Of a stretch of 64,000 nucleotides of DNA, positions 25,399 to 36,933 are shown piece by piece. The position numbers and the translations under genes are program-made. Origin of the DNA: Cinclus cinclus (lineage: Eukaryota > Chordata > Aves > Passeriformes > Cinclidae). The stretch is taken from positions 1 to 64,000 of the forward strand of contig NW_026912197.1 in assembly GCF_963662255.1 (NCBI RefSeq), written 5' to 3'. Below the pieces are notes generated by a model that saw only the letters and a list, made by a program, of their open reading frames with translations, was not told where the DNA came from and did not search any database. How positions within the stretch are numbered: the first letter of the stretch is position 1; every line of letters starts with the position of its first letter.

Positions 25399-26941
25399 TT
25401 GGTCTGGGAGAAATCCTCGTCTTTATGGAATTTTTGTAGGCAAAAGCCCTGCATGGGCCGCAGGCAAGTTGACTCCGAAAGGAGGCACTTTTCCCCAAGA
25501 AGCCAAACTCAAGAGCCCACTTGGCAGGTGTCATTTTGTAGGGCGCGTTTGGGCCTCCGATGGCAGCCAGGTTTGGAGGAGGGGGCAGCTTTGGTCTGGG
25601 AGAAATCCTCGTCCTTATGGAATTTTTGTAGGCAAAAGCCCAGGACGGGCCGCAGGCAAGTTGACTCCGAATGGAGGCACTTTTCCCCAAGAAGCCAAAC
25701 TCAAGAGCCCACTTGGCAGGTGTCATTTTGTAGGGCGCGTTTGGGCCTCTGATGGCAGCCAGGTTTGGAGGACGGGGCAGCTTTGGTCTGGGAGAAATCC
25801 TCGTCCTTATGGAATTTTTGTAGGCAAAAGCCCTGCATGGGCCGCAGGCAAGTTGACTCCGAAAGGAGGCACTTTTCCCCAAGAAGCCAAACTCAAGAGC
25901 CCACTTGGCAGATGTCATTTTGTAGGGCGCGTTTGGGCCTCCGATGGCAGCCAGGTTTGGAGGAGGGGGCAGCTTTGGTCTGGGAGAAATCCTCGTCCTT
26001 ATGGAATTTTTGTAGGCAAAAGCCCTGGACGGGCTGCAGGCAAGTTGACTCCGAAAGGAGGCACTTTTCCCCAAGAAGCCAAACTCAAGAGCCCACTTGG
26101 CATATGTCATTTTGTAGGGCGCGTTTGGGCCTCCGATGGCAGCCAGGTTAGGAGGAGGGGGCAGCTTTGGTCTGGGAGAAATCCTCGTCCTTATGGAATT
26201 TTTGTAGGCAAAAGCCCTGGACGGGCTGCAGGCAAGTTAGGCATGTTGGCTTTGAAAGGAGGCACTTTTCCCCAAGAAGCCAAACTCAAGAACCCACAAT
26301 GCAGATGTCATTTTTTAGGGCGCGTTTGGGCCTCCGATGGCAGCCAGGTTTGGAGGAGGGGGCAGCTTTGGTCTGGGAGAAATCCTCGTCCTTATGGAAT
26401 TTTTGTAGGCAAAAGCCCTGCATGGGCCGCAGGCAAGTTGACTCCGAAAGGAGGCACTTTTCCCCAAGAAGCCAAACTCAAGAGCCCACTTGGCATATGT
26501 CATTTTGTAGGGCGCGTTTGGGCCTCCGATGGCAGCCAGGTTTGGAGGAGGGGGCAGCTTTGGTCTGGGAGAAATCCTCGTCCTTATGGAATTTTTGTAG
26601 GCAAAAGCCCAGGACGGGCTGCAGGCAAGTTGACTCCGAATGGAGGCACTTTTCCCCAAGAAGCCAAACTCAAGAGCCCACTTGGCATATGTCATTTTGT
26701 AGGGCGCGTTTGGGCCTCCGATGGCAGCCAGGTTTGGAGGAGGGGGCAGCTTTGGTCTGGGAGAAATCCTCGTCCTTATGGAATTTTTGTAGGCAAAAGC
26801 CCAGGACGGGCCGCAGGCAAGTTGACTCCGAAAGGAGGCACTTTTCCCCAAGAAGCCAAACTCAAGAGCCCACTTGGCAGATGTCATTTTGTAGGGCGCG
26901 TTTGGGCCTCTGATGGCAGCCAGGTTAGGAGGAGGGTGTAG
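21782..26941 (+). other. Open frame of 1,719 codons inside the satellite; not a gene
   Basis: It starts at the insertion ATG just downstream of the 5-bp duplication, so it lies in a different absolute frame from the left-hand ORFs but reads the same 64-residue repeat. It is ended by gggtgtagc. It is the architectural twin of 5,835-10,994. Confidence 0.85.
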
Positions 26942-26949
26942 CTTTGGTC

Positions 26950-29585
26950 TGGGAGAAATCCTCGTCCTTATGGAATTTTTGTAGGCAAAAGCCCTGGACG
27001 GGCTGCAGGCAAGTTAGGCATGTTGGCTTTGAAAGGAGGCACTTTTCCCCAAGAAGCCAAACTCAAGAGCCCACTTGGCAGGTGTCATTTTGTAGGGCGC
27101 GTTTGGGCCTCCGATGGCAGCCAGGTTTGGAGGAGGGGGCAGCTTTGGTCTGGGAGAAATCCTCGTCCTTATGGAATTTTTGTAGGCAAAAGCCCAGGAC
27201 GGGCCGCAGGCAAGTTGACTCCGAATGGAGGCACTTTTCCCCAAGAAGCCAAACTCAAGAGCCCACTTGGCAGGTGTCATTTTGTAGGGCGCGTTTGGGC
27301 CTCTGATGGCAGCCAGGTTTGGAGGAGGGGGCAGCTTTGGTCTGGGAGAAATCCTCGTCCTTATGGAATTTTTGTAGGCAAAAGCCCTGCATGGGCCGCA
27401 GGCAAGTTGACTCCGAAAGGAGGCATTTTTCCCCAAGAAGCCAAACTCAAGAGCCCACTTGGAAGATGTCATTTTGTAGGGCGCGTTTGGGCCTCTGATG
27501 GCAGCCAGGTTAGGAGGAGGGGGCAGCTTTGGTCTGGGAGAAATCCTCGTCCTTATGGAATTTTTGTAGGCAAAAGCCCTGCATGGGCCGCAGGCAAGTT
27601 GACTCCGAAAGGAGGCACTTTTCCCCAAGAAGCCAAACTCAAGAGCCCACTTGGCAGGTGTCATTTTGTAGGGCGCGTTTGGGCCTCTGATGGCAGCCAG
27701 GTTTGGAGGAGGGGGCAGCTTTGGTCTGGGAGAAATCCTCGTCTTTATGGAATTTTTGTAGGCAAAAGCCCTGCATGGGCCGCAGGCAAGTTGACTCCGA
27801 AAGGAGGCACTTTTCCCCAAGAAGCCAAACTCAAGAGCCCACTTGGCAGGTGTCATTTTGTAGGGCGCGTTTGGGCCTCCGATGGCAGCCAGGTTTGGAG
27901 GAGGGGGCAGCTTTGGTCTGGGAGAAATCCTCGTCCTTATGGAATTTTTGTAGGCAAAAGCCCAGGACGGGCCGCAGGCAAGTTGACTCCGAATGGAGGC
28001 ACTTTTCCCCAAGAAGCCAAACTCAAGAGCCCACTTGGCATATGTCATTTTGTAGGGCGCGTTTGGGCCTCCGATGGCAGCCAGGTTTGGAGGAGGGGGC
28101 AGCTTTGGTCTGGGAGAAATCCTCGTCCTTATGGAATTTTTGTAGGCAAAAGCCCAGGACGGGCTGCAGGCAAGTTGACTCCGAATGGAGGCACTTTTCC
28201 CCAAGAAGCCAAACTCAAGAGCCCACTTGGCATATGTCATTTTGTAGGGCGCGTTTGGGCCTCCGATGGCAGCCAGGTTTGGAGGAGGGGGCAGCTTTGG
28301 TCTGGGAGAAATCCTCGTCCTTATGGAATTTTTGTAGGCAAAAGCCCAGGACGGGCCGCAGGCAAGTTGACTCCGAATGGAGGCACTTTTCCCCAAGAAG
28401 CCAAACTCAAGAGCCCACTTGGCAGATGTCATTTTGTAGGGCGCGTTTGGGCCTCTGATGGCAGCCAGGTTAGGAGGAGGGTGTAGCTTTGGTCTGGGAG
28501 AAATCCTCGTCCTTATGGAATTTTTGGAGGCAAAAGCCCTGGACGGGCTGCAGGCAAGTTAGGCATGTTGGCTTTGAAAGGAGGCACTTTTCCCCAAGAA
28601 GCCAAACTCAAGAGCCCACTTGGCAGGTGTCATTTTGTAGGGCGCGTTTGGGCCTCCGATGGCAGCCAGGTTTGGAGGAGGGGGCAGCTTTGGTCTGGGA
28701 GAAATCCTCGTCCTTATGGAATTTTTGTAGGCAAAAGCCCAGGACGGGCCGCAGGCAAGTTGACTCCGAATGGAGGCACTTTTCCCCAAGAAGCCAAACT
28801 CAAGAGCCCACTTGGCAGGTGTCATTTTGTAGGGCGCGTTTGGGCCTCTGATGGCAGCCAGGTTTGGAGGAGGGGGCAGCTTTGGTCTGGGAGAAATCCT
28901 CGTCCTTATGGAATTTTTGTAGGCAAAAGCCCTGCATGGGCCGCAGGCAAGTTGACTCCGAAAGGAGGCATTTTTCCCCAAGAAGCCAAACTCAAGAGCC
29001 CACTTGGCATATGTCATTTTGTAGGGCGCGTTTGGGCCTCTGATGGCAGCCAGGTTAGGAGGAGGGGGCAGCTTTGGTCTGGGAGAAATCCTCGTCCTTA
29101 TGGAATTTTTGTAGGCAAAAGCCCTGCATGGGCCGCAGGCAAGTTGACTCCGAAAGGAGGCACTTTTCCCCAAGAAGCCAAACTCAAGAGCCCACTTGGC
29201 AGGTGTCATTTTGTAGGGCGCGTTTGGGCCTCTGATGGCAGCCAGGTTTGGAGGAGGGGGCAGCTTTGGTCTGGGAGAAATCCTCGTCTTTATGGAATTT
29301 TTGTAGGCAAAAGCCCTGCATGGGCCGCAGGCAAGTTGACTCCGAAAGGAGGCACTTTTCCCCAAGAAGCCAAACTCAAGAGCCCACTTGGCAGGTGTCA
29401 TTTTGTAGGGCGCGTTTGGGCCTCCGATGGCAGCCAGGTTTGGAGGAGGGGGCAGCTTTGGTCTGGGAGAAATCCTCGTCCTTATGGAATTTTTGTAGGC
29501 AAAAGCCCAGGACGGGCCGCAGGCAAGTTGACTCCGAATGGAGGCACTTTTCCCCAAGAAGCCAAACTCAAGAGCCCACTTGGCA
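26950..29585. repeat. 8-monomer duplication, offset 1,545 bp
   Basis: About 26,950-28,038 matches 28,495-29,583 with an offset of 1,545 bp (8x192+9). Shared markers are an insertion-bearing monomer followed by cccacttggcaggtg, ggaggcattttt (about 27,424 and 28,969) and the rare gtctttatgg (27,741 and 29,286). A visible difference is ttggaagatg at about 27,461 against ttggcatatg at 29,006. gtctttatgg also occurs at about 25,419, so the same subfamily extends to the left of this block. Confidence 0.75.
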
Positions 29586-32202
29586 GGTGTCATTTTGTAG
29601 GGCGCGTTTGGGCCTCTGATGGCAGCCAGGTTTGGAGGACGGGGCAGCTTTGGTCTGGGAGAAATCCTCGTCCTTATGGAATTTTTGTAGGCAAAAGCCC
29701 TGCATGGGCCGCAGGCAAGTTGACTCCGAAAGGAGGCACTTTTCCCCAAGAAGCCAAACTCAAGAGCCCACTTGGCATATGTCATTTTGTAGGGCGCGTT
29801 TGGGCCTCTGATGGCAGCCAGGTTTGGAGGAGGGGGCAGCTTTGGTCTGGGAGAAATCCTCGTCCTTATGGAATTTTTGTAGGCAAAAGCCCTGGACGGG
29901 CTGCAGGCAAGTTGACTCCGAAAGGAGGCACTTTTCCCCAAGAAGCCAAACTCAAGAGCCCACTTGGCATATGTCATTTTGTAGGGCGCGTTTGGGCCTC
30001 CGATGGCAGCCAGGTTTGGAGGAGGGGGCAGCTTTGGTCTGGGAGAAATCCTCGTCCTTATGGAATTTTTGTAGGCAAAAGCCCTGCATGGGCCGCAGGC
30101 AAGTTGACTCCGAAAGGAGGCACTTTTCCCCAAGAAGCCAAACTCAAGAGCCCACTTGGCTGATGTCATTTTGTAGGGCGCGTTTGGGCCTCCGATGGCA
30201 GCCAGGTTTGGAGGAGGGGGCAGCTTTGGTCTGGGAGAAATCCTCGTCCTTATGGAATTTTTGTAGGCAAAAGCCCTGGACGGGCTGCAGGCAAGTTAGG
30301 CATGTTGGCTTTGAAAGGAGGCACTTTTCCCCAAGAAGCCAAACTCATGAACCCACAATGCAGATGTCATTTTGTAGGGCGCGTTTGGGCCTCCGATGGC
30401 AGCCAGGTTTGGAGGAGGGGGCAGCTTTGGTCTGGGAGAAATCCTCGTCCTTATGGAATTTTTGTAGGCAAAAGCCCAGGACGGGCCGCAGGCAAGTTGA
30501 CTCCGAATGGAGGCACTTTTCCCCAAGAAGCCAAACTCAAGAGCCCACTTGGCAGGTGTCATTTTGTAGGGCGCGTTTGGGCCTCTGATGGCAGCCAGGT
30601 TTGGAGGAGGGGGCAGCTTTGGTCTGGGGGAAATCCTCGTCCTTATGGAATTTTTGTAGGCAAAAGCCCTGCATGGGCCGCAGGCAAGTTGACTCCGAAT
30701 GGAGGCACTTTTCCCCAAGAAGCCAAACTCAAGAGCCCACTTGGCAGATGTCATTTTGTAGGGCGCGTTTGGGCCTCCGATGGCAGCCAGGTTTGGAGGA
30801 GGGGGCAGCTTTGGTCTGGGAGAAATCCTCGTCCTTATGGAATTTTTGTAGGCAAAAGCCCTGGACGGGCAGCAGGCAAGTTAGGCATGTTGGCTTTGAA
30901 AGGAGGCACTTTTCCCCAAGAAGCCAAACTCAAGAACCCACAATGCAGATGTCATTTTGTAGGGCGCGTTTGGGCCTCCGATGGCAGCCAGGTTTGGAGG
31001 AGGGGGCAGCTTTGGTCTGGGAGAAATCCTCGTCCTTATGGAATTTTTGTAGGCAAAAGCCCAGGACGGGCCGCAGGCAAGTTGACTCCGAATGGAGGCA
31101 CTTTTCCCCAAGAAGCCAAACTCAAGAGCCCACTTGGCATATGTCATTTTGTAGGGCGCGTTTGGGCCTCCGATGGCAGCCAGGTTAGGAGGAGGGGGCA
31201 GCTTTGGTCTGGGAGAAATCCTCGTCCTTATGGAATTTTTGTAGGCAAAAGCCCTGCATGGGCCGCAGGCAAGTTGACTCCGAAAGGAGGCACTTTTCCC
31301 CAAGAAGCCAAACTCAAGAGCCCACTTGGCAGGTGTCATTTTGCAGGGCGCGTTTGGGCCTCTGATGGCAGCCAGGTTTGGAGGAGGGGGCAGCTTTGGT
31401 CTGGGAGAAATCCTCGTCCTTATGGAATTTTTGTAGGCAAAAGCCCAGGACGGGCTGCAGGCAAGTTGACTCCGAATGGAGGCACTTTTCCCCAAGAAGC
31501 CAAACTCAAGAGCCCACTTGGCAGATGTAATTTTGTAGGGCGCGTTTGGGCCTCTGATGGCAGCCAGGTTAGGAGGAGGGGGCAGCTTTGGTCTGGGAGA
31601 AATCCTCGTCCTTATGGAATTTTTGTAGGCAAAAGCCCTGGACGGGCTGCAGGCAAGTTAGGCATGTTGGCTTTGAAAGGAGGCACTTTTCCCCAAGGAG
31701 CCAAACTCAAGAACCCACAATGCAGATGTCATTTTGTAGGGCGCGTTTGGGCCTCTGATGGCAGCCAGGTTAGGAGGAGGGGGCAGCTTTGGTCTGGGAG
31801 AAATCCTCGTCCTTATGGAATTTTTGTAGGCAAAAGCCCTGCATGGGCCGCAGGCAAGTTGACTCCGAAAGGAGGCACTTTTCCCCAAGAAGCCAAACTC
31901 AAGAGCCCACTTGGCAGGTGTCATTTTGTAGGGCGCGTTTGGGCCTCTGATGGCAGCCAGGTTTGGAGGAGGGGGCAGCTTTGGTCTGGGAGAAATCCTC
32001 GTCCTTATGGAATTTTTGTAGGCAAAAGCCCTGCATGGGCCGCAGGCAAGTTGACTCCGAAAGGAGGCACTTTTCCCCAAGAAGCCAAACTCAAGAGCCC
32101 ACTTGGCAGATGTCATTTTGTAGGGCGCGTTTGGGCCTCCGATGGCAGCCAGGTTTGGAGGAGGGGGCAGCTTTGGTCTGGGAGAAATCCTCATCCTTAT
32201 GG

Positions 32203-32204
32203 AT
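32203..32204 (+). other. 1-bp deletion (tatggatttttg)
   Basis: The usual tatggaatttttgtagg lacks one A here. The same monomer also has tcatcc in place of tcgtcc and, about 110 bp on, ttttttagagcacattt with two G to A changes relative to common forms. It is one of the more mutated monomers in the window. The deletion shifts the phase of the open frame. Confidence 0.9.
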
Positions 32205-34269
32205 TTTTGTAGGCAAAAGCCCAGGACGGGCTGCAGGCAAGTTGACTCCGAATGGAGGCACTTTTCCCCAAGAAGCCAAACTCAAGAGCCCACTTGGCAG
32301 ATGTCATTTTTTAGAGCACATTTGGGCCTCTGATGGCAGCCAGGTTAGGAGGAGGGGGCAGCTTTGGTCTGGGAGAAATCCTCGTCCTTATGGAATTTTT
32401 GTAGGCAAAAGCCCTGGACGGGCTGCAGGCAAGTTAGGCATGTTGGCTTTGAAAGGAGGCACTTTTCCCCAAGAAGCCAAACTCAAGAACCCACAATGCA
32501 GATGTCATTTTGTAGGGCACGTTTGGGCCTCCGATGGCAGCCAGGTTTGGAGGAGGGGGCAGCTTTGGTCTGGGAGAAATCCTCGTCCTTATGGAATTTT
32601 TGTAGGCAAAAGCCCAGGACGGGCCGCAGGCAAGTTGACTCCGAATGGAGGCACTTTTCCCCAAGAAGCCAAACTCAAGAGCCCACTTGGCATATGTCAT
32701 TTTGTAGGGCGCGTTTGGGCCTCCGATGGCAGCCAGGTTTGGAGGAGGGGGCAGCTTTGGTCTGGGAGAAATCCTCGTCCTTATGGAATTTTTGTAGGCA
32801 AAAGCCCAGGACGGGCTGCAGGCAAGTTGACTCCGAATGGAGGCACTTTTCCCCAAGAAGCCAAACTCAAGAGCCCACTTGGCAGGTGTCATTTTGTAGG
32901 GCGCGTTTGGGCCTCTGATGGCAGCCAGGTTAGGAGGAGGGGGCAGCTTTGGTCTGGGAGAAATCCTCGTCCTTATGGAATTTTTGTAGGCAAAAGCCCT
33001 GGACGGGCTGCAGGCAAGTTAGGCATGTTGGCTTTGAAAGGAGGCACTTTTCCCCAAGAAGCCAAACTCAAGAACCCACAATGCAGATGTCATTTTGTAG
33101 GGCGCGTTTGGGCCTCCGATGGCAGCCAGGTTTGGAGGAGGGGGCAGCTTTGGTCTGGGAGAAATCCTCGTCCTTATGGAATTTTTGTAGGCAAAAGCCC
33201 AGGACGGGCCGCAGGCAAGTTGACTCCGAAAGGAGGCACTTTTCCCCAAGAAGCCAAACTCAAGAGCCCACTTGGCAGGTGTCATTTTGTAGGGCGCGTT
33301 TGGGCCTCTGATGGCAGCCAGGTTTGGAGGAGGGGGCAGCTTTGGTCTGGGAGAAATCCTCGTCCTTATGGAATTTTTGTAGGCAAAAGCCCTGCATGGG
33401 CCGCAGGCAAGTTGACTCCGAAAGGAGGCACTTTTCCCCAAGAAGCCAAACTCAAGAACCCACAATGCAGATGTTATTTTGTAGGGCGCGTTTGGGCCTC
33501 CGATGGCAGCCAGGTTTGGAGGAGGGGGCAGCTTTGGTCTGGGAGAAATCCTCGTCCTTATGGAATTTTTGTAGGCAAAAGCCCAGGACGGGCTGCAGGC
33601 AAGTTGACTCCGAATGGAGGCACTTTTCCCCAAGAAGCCAAACTCAAGAGCCCACTTGGCAGATGTCATTTTGTAGGGCGCGTTTGGGCCTCTGATGGCA
33701 GCCAGGTTTGGAGGAGGGGGCAGCTTTGGTCTGGGAGAAATCCTCGTCCTTATGGAATTTTTGTAGGCAAAAGCCCTGGACGGGCTGCAGGCAAGTTAGG
33801 CATGTTGGCTTTGAAAGGAGGCACTTTTCCCCAAGAAGCCAAACTCAAGAACCCACAATGCAGGTGTCATTTTGTAGGGCGCGTTTGGGCCTCCGATGGC
33901 AGCCAGGTTTGGAGGAGGGGGCAGCTTTGGTCTGGGAGAAATCCTCGTCCTTATGGAATTTTTGTAGGGAAAAGCCCTGCATGGGCCGCAGGCAAGTTGA
34001 CTCCGAAAGGAGGCACTTTTCCCCAAGAAGCCAAACTCAAGAGCCCACTTGGCATATGTCATTTTGTAGGGCACGTTTGGGCCTCCGATGGCAGCCAGGT
34101 TTGGAGGAGGGGGCAGCTTTGGTCTGGGAGAAATCCTCGTCCTTATGGAATTTTTGTAGGCAAAAGCCCAGGACGGGCTGCAGGCAAGTTGACTCCGAAT
34201 GGAGGCACTTTTCCCCAAGAAGCCAAACTCAAGAGCCCACTTGGCAGATGTCATTTTGTAGGGCGCGTT

Positions 34270-35740
34270 TGGGCCTCTGATGGCAGCCAGGTTAGGAGGA
34301 GGGTGTAGCTTTGGTCTGGGAGAAATCCTCGTCCTTATGGAATTTTTGTAGGCAAAAGCCCTGGACGGGCTGCAGGCAAGTTAGGCATGCTGGCTTTGAA
34401 AGGAGGCACTTTTCCCCAAGAAGCCAAACTCAAGAACCCACTTGGCATATGTCATTTTGTAGGGCGCGTTTGGGCCTCCGATGGCAGCCAGGTTAGGAGG
34501 AGGGGGCAGCTTTGGTCTGGGAGAAATCCTCGTCCTTATGGAATTTTTGTAGGCAAAAGCCCTGGACGGGCTGCAGGCAAGTTAGGCATGTTGGCTTTGA
34601 AAGGAGGCACTTTTCCCCAAGAAGCCAAACTCAAGAACCCACAATGCAGATGTCATTTTGTAGGGCGCGTTTGGGCCTCCGATGGCAGCCAGGTTTGGAG
34701 GAGGGGGCAGCTTTGGTCTGGGAGAAATCCTCGTCCTTATGGAATTTTTGTAGGCAAAAGCCCTGCATGGGCCGCAGGCAAGTTGACTCCGAAAGGAGGC
34801 ACTTTTCCCCAAGAAGCCAAACTCAAGAGCCCACTTGGCATATGTCATTTTGTAGGGCGCGTTTGGGCCTCCGATGGCAGCCAGGTTTGGAGGAGGGGGC
34901 AGCTTTGGTCTGGGAGAAATCCTCGTCCTTATGGAATTTTTGTAGGCAAAAGCCCTGGACGGGCTGCAGGCAAGTTGACTCCGAATGGAGGCACTTTTCC
35001 CCAAGAAGCCAAACTCAAGAGCCCACTTGGCAGGTGTCATTTTGTAGGGCGCGTTTGGGCCTCTGATGGCAGCCAGGTTAGGAGGAGGGGGCAGCTTTGG
35101 TCTGGGAGAAATCCTCGTCCTTATGGAATTTTTGTAGGCAAAAGCCCAGGACGGGCTGCAGGCAAGTTGACTCCGAATGGAGGCACTTTTCCCCAAGAAG
35201 CCAAACTCAAGAGCCCACTTGGCAGATGTCATTTTGTAGGGCGCGTTTGGGCCTCTGATGGCAGCCAGGTTAGGAGGAGGGTGTAGCTTTGGTCTGGGAG
35301 AAATCCTCGTCCTTATGGAATTTTTGGAGGCAAAAGCCCTGGACGGGCTGCAGGCAAGTTAGGCATGCTGGCTTTGAAAGGAGGCACTTTTCCCCAAGAA
35401 GCCAAACTCAAGAACCCACTTGGCATATGTCATTTTGTAGGGCGCGTTTGGGCCTCCGATGGCAGCCAGGTTAGGAGGAGGGGGCAGCTTTGGTCTGGGA
35501 GAAATCCTCGTCCTTATGGAATTTTTGTAGGCAAAAGCCCTGGACGGGCTGCAGGCAAGTTAGGCATGTTGGCTTTGAAAGGAGGCACTTTTCCCCAAGA
35601 AGCCAAACTCAAGAACCCACAATGCAGATGTCATTTTGTAGGGCGCGTTTGGGCCTCCGATGGCAGCCAGGTTTGGAGGAGGGGGCAGCTTTGGTCTGGG
35701 AGAAATCCTCGTCCTTATGGAATTTTTGTAGGCAAAAGCC
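34270..35740. repeat. Pentamer duplication, period 978 bp, second locus
   Basis: The blocks beginning near 34,270 and 35,248 match at an offset of 978 bp. Both carry gggtgtagc (ending 34,308 and 35,286) and the rare ggcatgctggc form of the insertion (usually ggcatgttggc) at about 34,384 and 35,362. Both then have a second insertion-bearing monomer one step later. The first copy has tttttgtaggc where the second has tttttggaggc. The match breaks near 34,770/35,748, where ccctgcatgggccgc pairs with cccaggacgggctgc. The organisation resembles the 978-bp pentamers at 10.8-12.7 kb. Confidence 0.75.
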
Positions 35741-36915
35741 CAGGACGGGCTGCAGGCAAGTTGACTCCGAATGGAGGCACTTTTCCCCAAGAAGCCAAAC
35801 TCAAGAGCCCACTTGGCATATGTCATTTTGTAGGGCGCGTTTGGGCCTCCGATGGCAGCCAGGTTTGGAGGAGGGGGCAGCTTTGGTCTGGGAGAAATCC
35901 TCGTCCTTATGGAATTTTTGTAGGCAAAAGCCCAGGACGGGCCGCAGGCAAGTTGACTCCGAATGGGGGCACTTTTCCCCAAGAAGCCAAACTCAAGAGC
36001 CCACTTGGCAGATGTCATTTTGTAGGGCGCGTTTGGGCCTCTGATGGCAGCCAGGTTAGGAGGAGGGTGTAGCTTTGGTCTGGGAGAAATCCTCGTCCTT
36101 ATGGAATTTTTGTAGGCAAAAGCCCTGGACGGGCTGCAGGCAAGTTAGGCATGTTGGCTTTGAAAGGAGGCACTTTTCCCCAAGAAGCCAAACTCAAGAA
36201 CCCACAATGCAGATGTCATTTTTTAGGGCGCGTTTGGGCCTCCGATGGAAGCCAGGTTTGGAGGAGGGGGCAGCTTTGGTCTGGGAGAAATCCTCGTCCT
36301 TATGGAATTTTTGTAGGCAAAAGCCCTGCATGGGCCGCAGGCAAGTTGACTCCGAAAGGAGGCACTTTTCCCCAAGAAGCCAAACTCAAGAGCCCACTTG
36401 GCATATGTCATTTTGTAGGGCGCGTTTGGGCCTCCGATGGCAGCCAGGTTTGGAGGAGGGGGCAGCTTTGGTCTGGGAGAAATCCTCGTCCTTATGGAAT
36501 TTTTGTAGGCAAAAGCCCAGGACGGGCTGCAGGCAAGTTGACTCCGAATGGAGGCACTTTTCCCCAAGAAGCCAAACTCAAGAGCCCACTTGGCATATGT
36601 CATTTTGTAGGGCGCGTTTGGGCCTCCGATGGCAGCCAGGTTTGGAGGAGGGGGCAGCTTTGGTCTGGGAGAAATCCTCGTCCTTATGGAATTTTTGTAG
36701 GCAAAAGCCCAGGACGGGCCGCAGGCAAGTTGACTCCGAATGGAGGCACTTTTCCCCAAGAAGCCAAACTCAAGAGCCCACTTGGCAGATGTCATTTTGT
36801 AGGGCGCGTTTGGGCCTCTGATGGCAGCCAGGTTAGGAGGAGGGTGTAGCTTTGGTCTGGGAGAAATCCTCGTCCTTATGGAATTTTTGGAGGCAAAAGC
36901 CCTGGACGGGCTGCA

Positions 36916-36933
36916 GGCAAGTTAGGCAAGTTG
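36916..36933 (+). repeat. Undecayed 9-bp tandem duplication (ggcaagtta/ggcaagttg)
   Basis: Two adjacent 9-mers, ggcaagtta and ggcaagttg, run directly into actccgaatgg. In the common insertion the second 9-mer reads ggcatgttg and is followed by gcttt. This is the only place I saw the two 9-mers differing by just one base. Related intermediate forms are ttaggcatgttgactccg at about 39,235 and 41,959, and ttaggcaaggtgactccg at about 51,285, 51,870, 57,116, 57,701 and 62,755. The site also lies at the boundary between the left and right array domains. Confidence 0.85.

Larger units (their letters stand above)
1..36849. repeat. Left array domain, marked by the gggtgtagc variant
   Basis: A two-base variant, gggtgtagc in place of gggggcagc, occurs here 13 times. 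Each creates a TAG ending at 2,822, 3,407, 4,979, 10,994, 11,972, 13,736, 20,153, 26,941, 28,486, 34,308, 35,286, 36,072 and 36,849. Intervals between them are 585, 1,572, 6,015, 978, 1,764, 6,417, 6,788, 1,545, 5,822, 978, 786 and 777 bp. All equal 192a+9b once the +5 and -1 indels are allowed for. The variant is often followed within the same monomer by tttttggaggc instead of tttttgtaggc. I saw no gtgtagc to the right of 36,849. This variant is a natural marker for the recurring long unit in this half. Confidence 0.8.
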
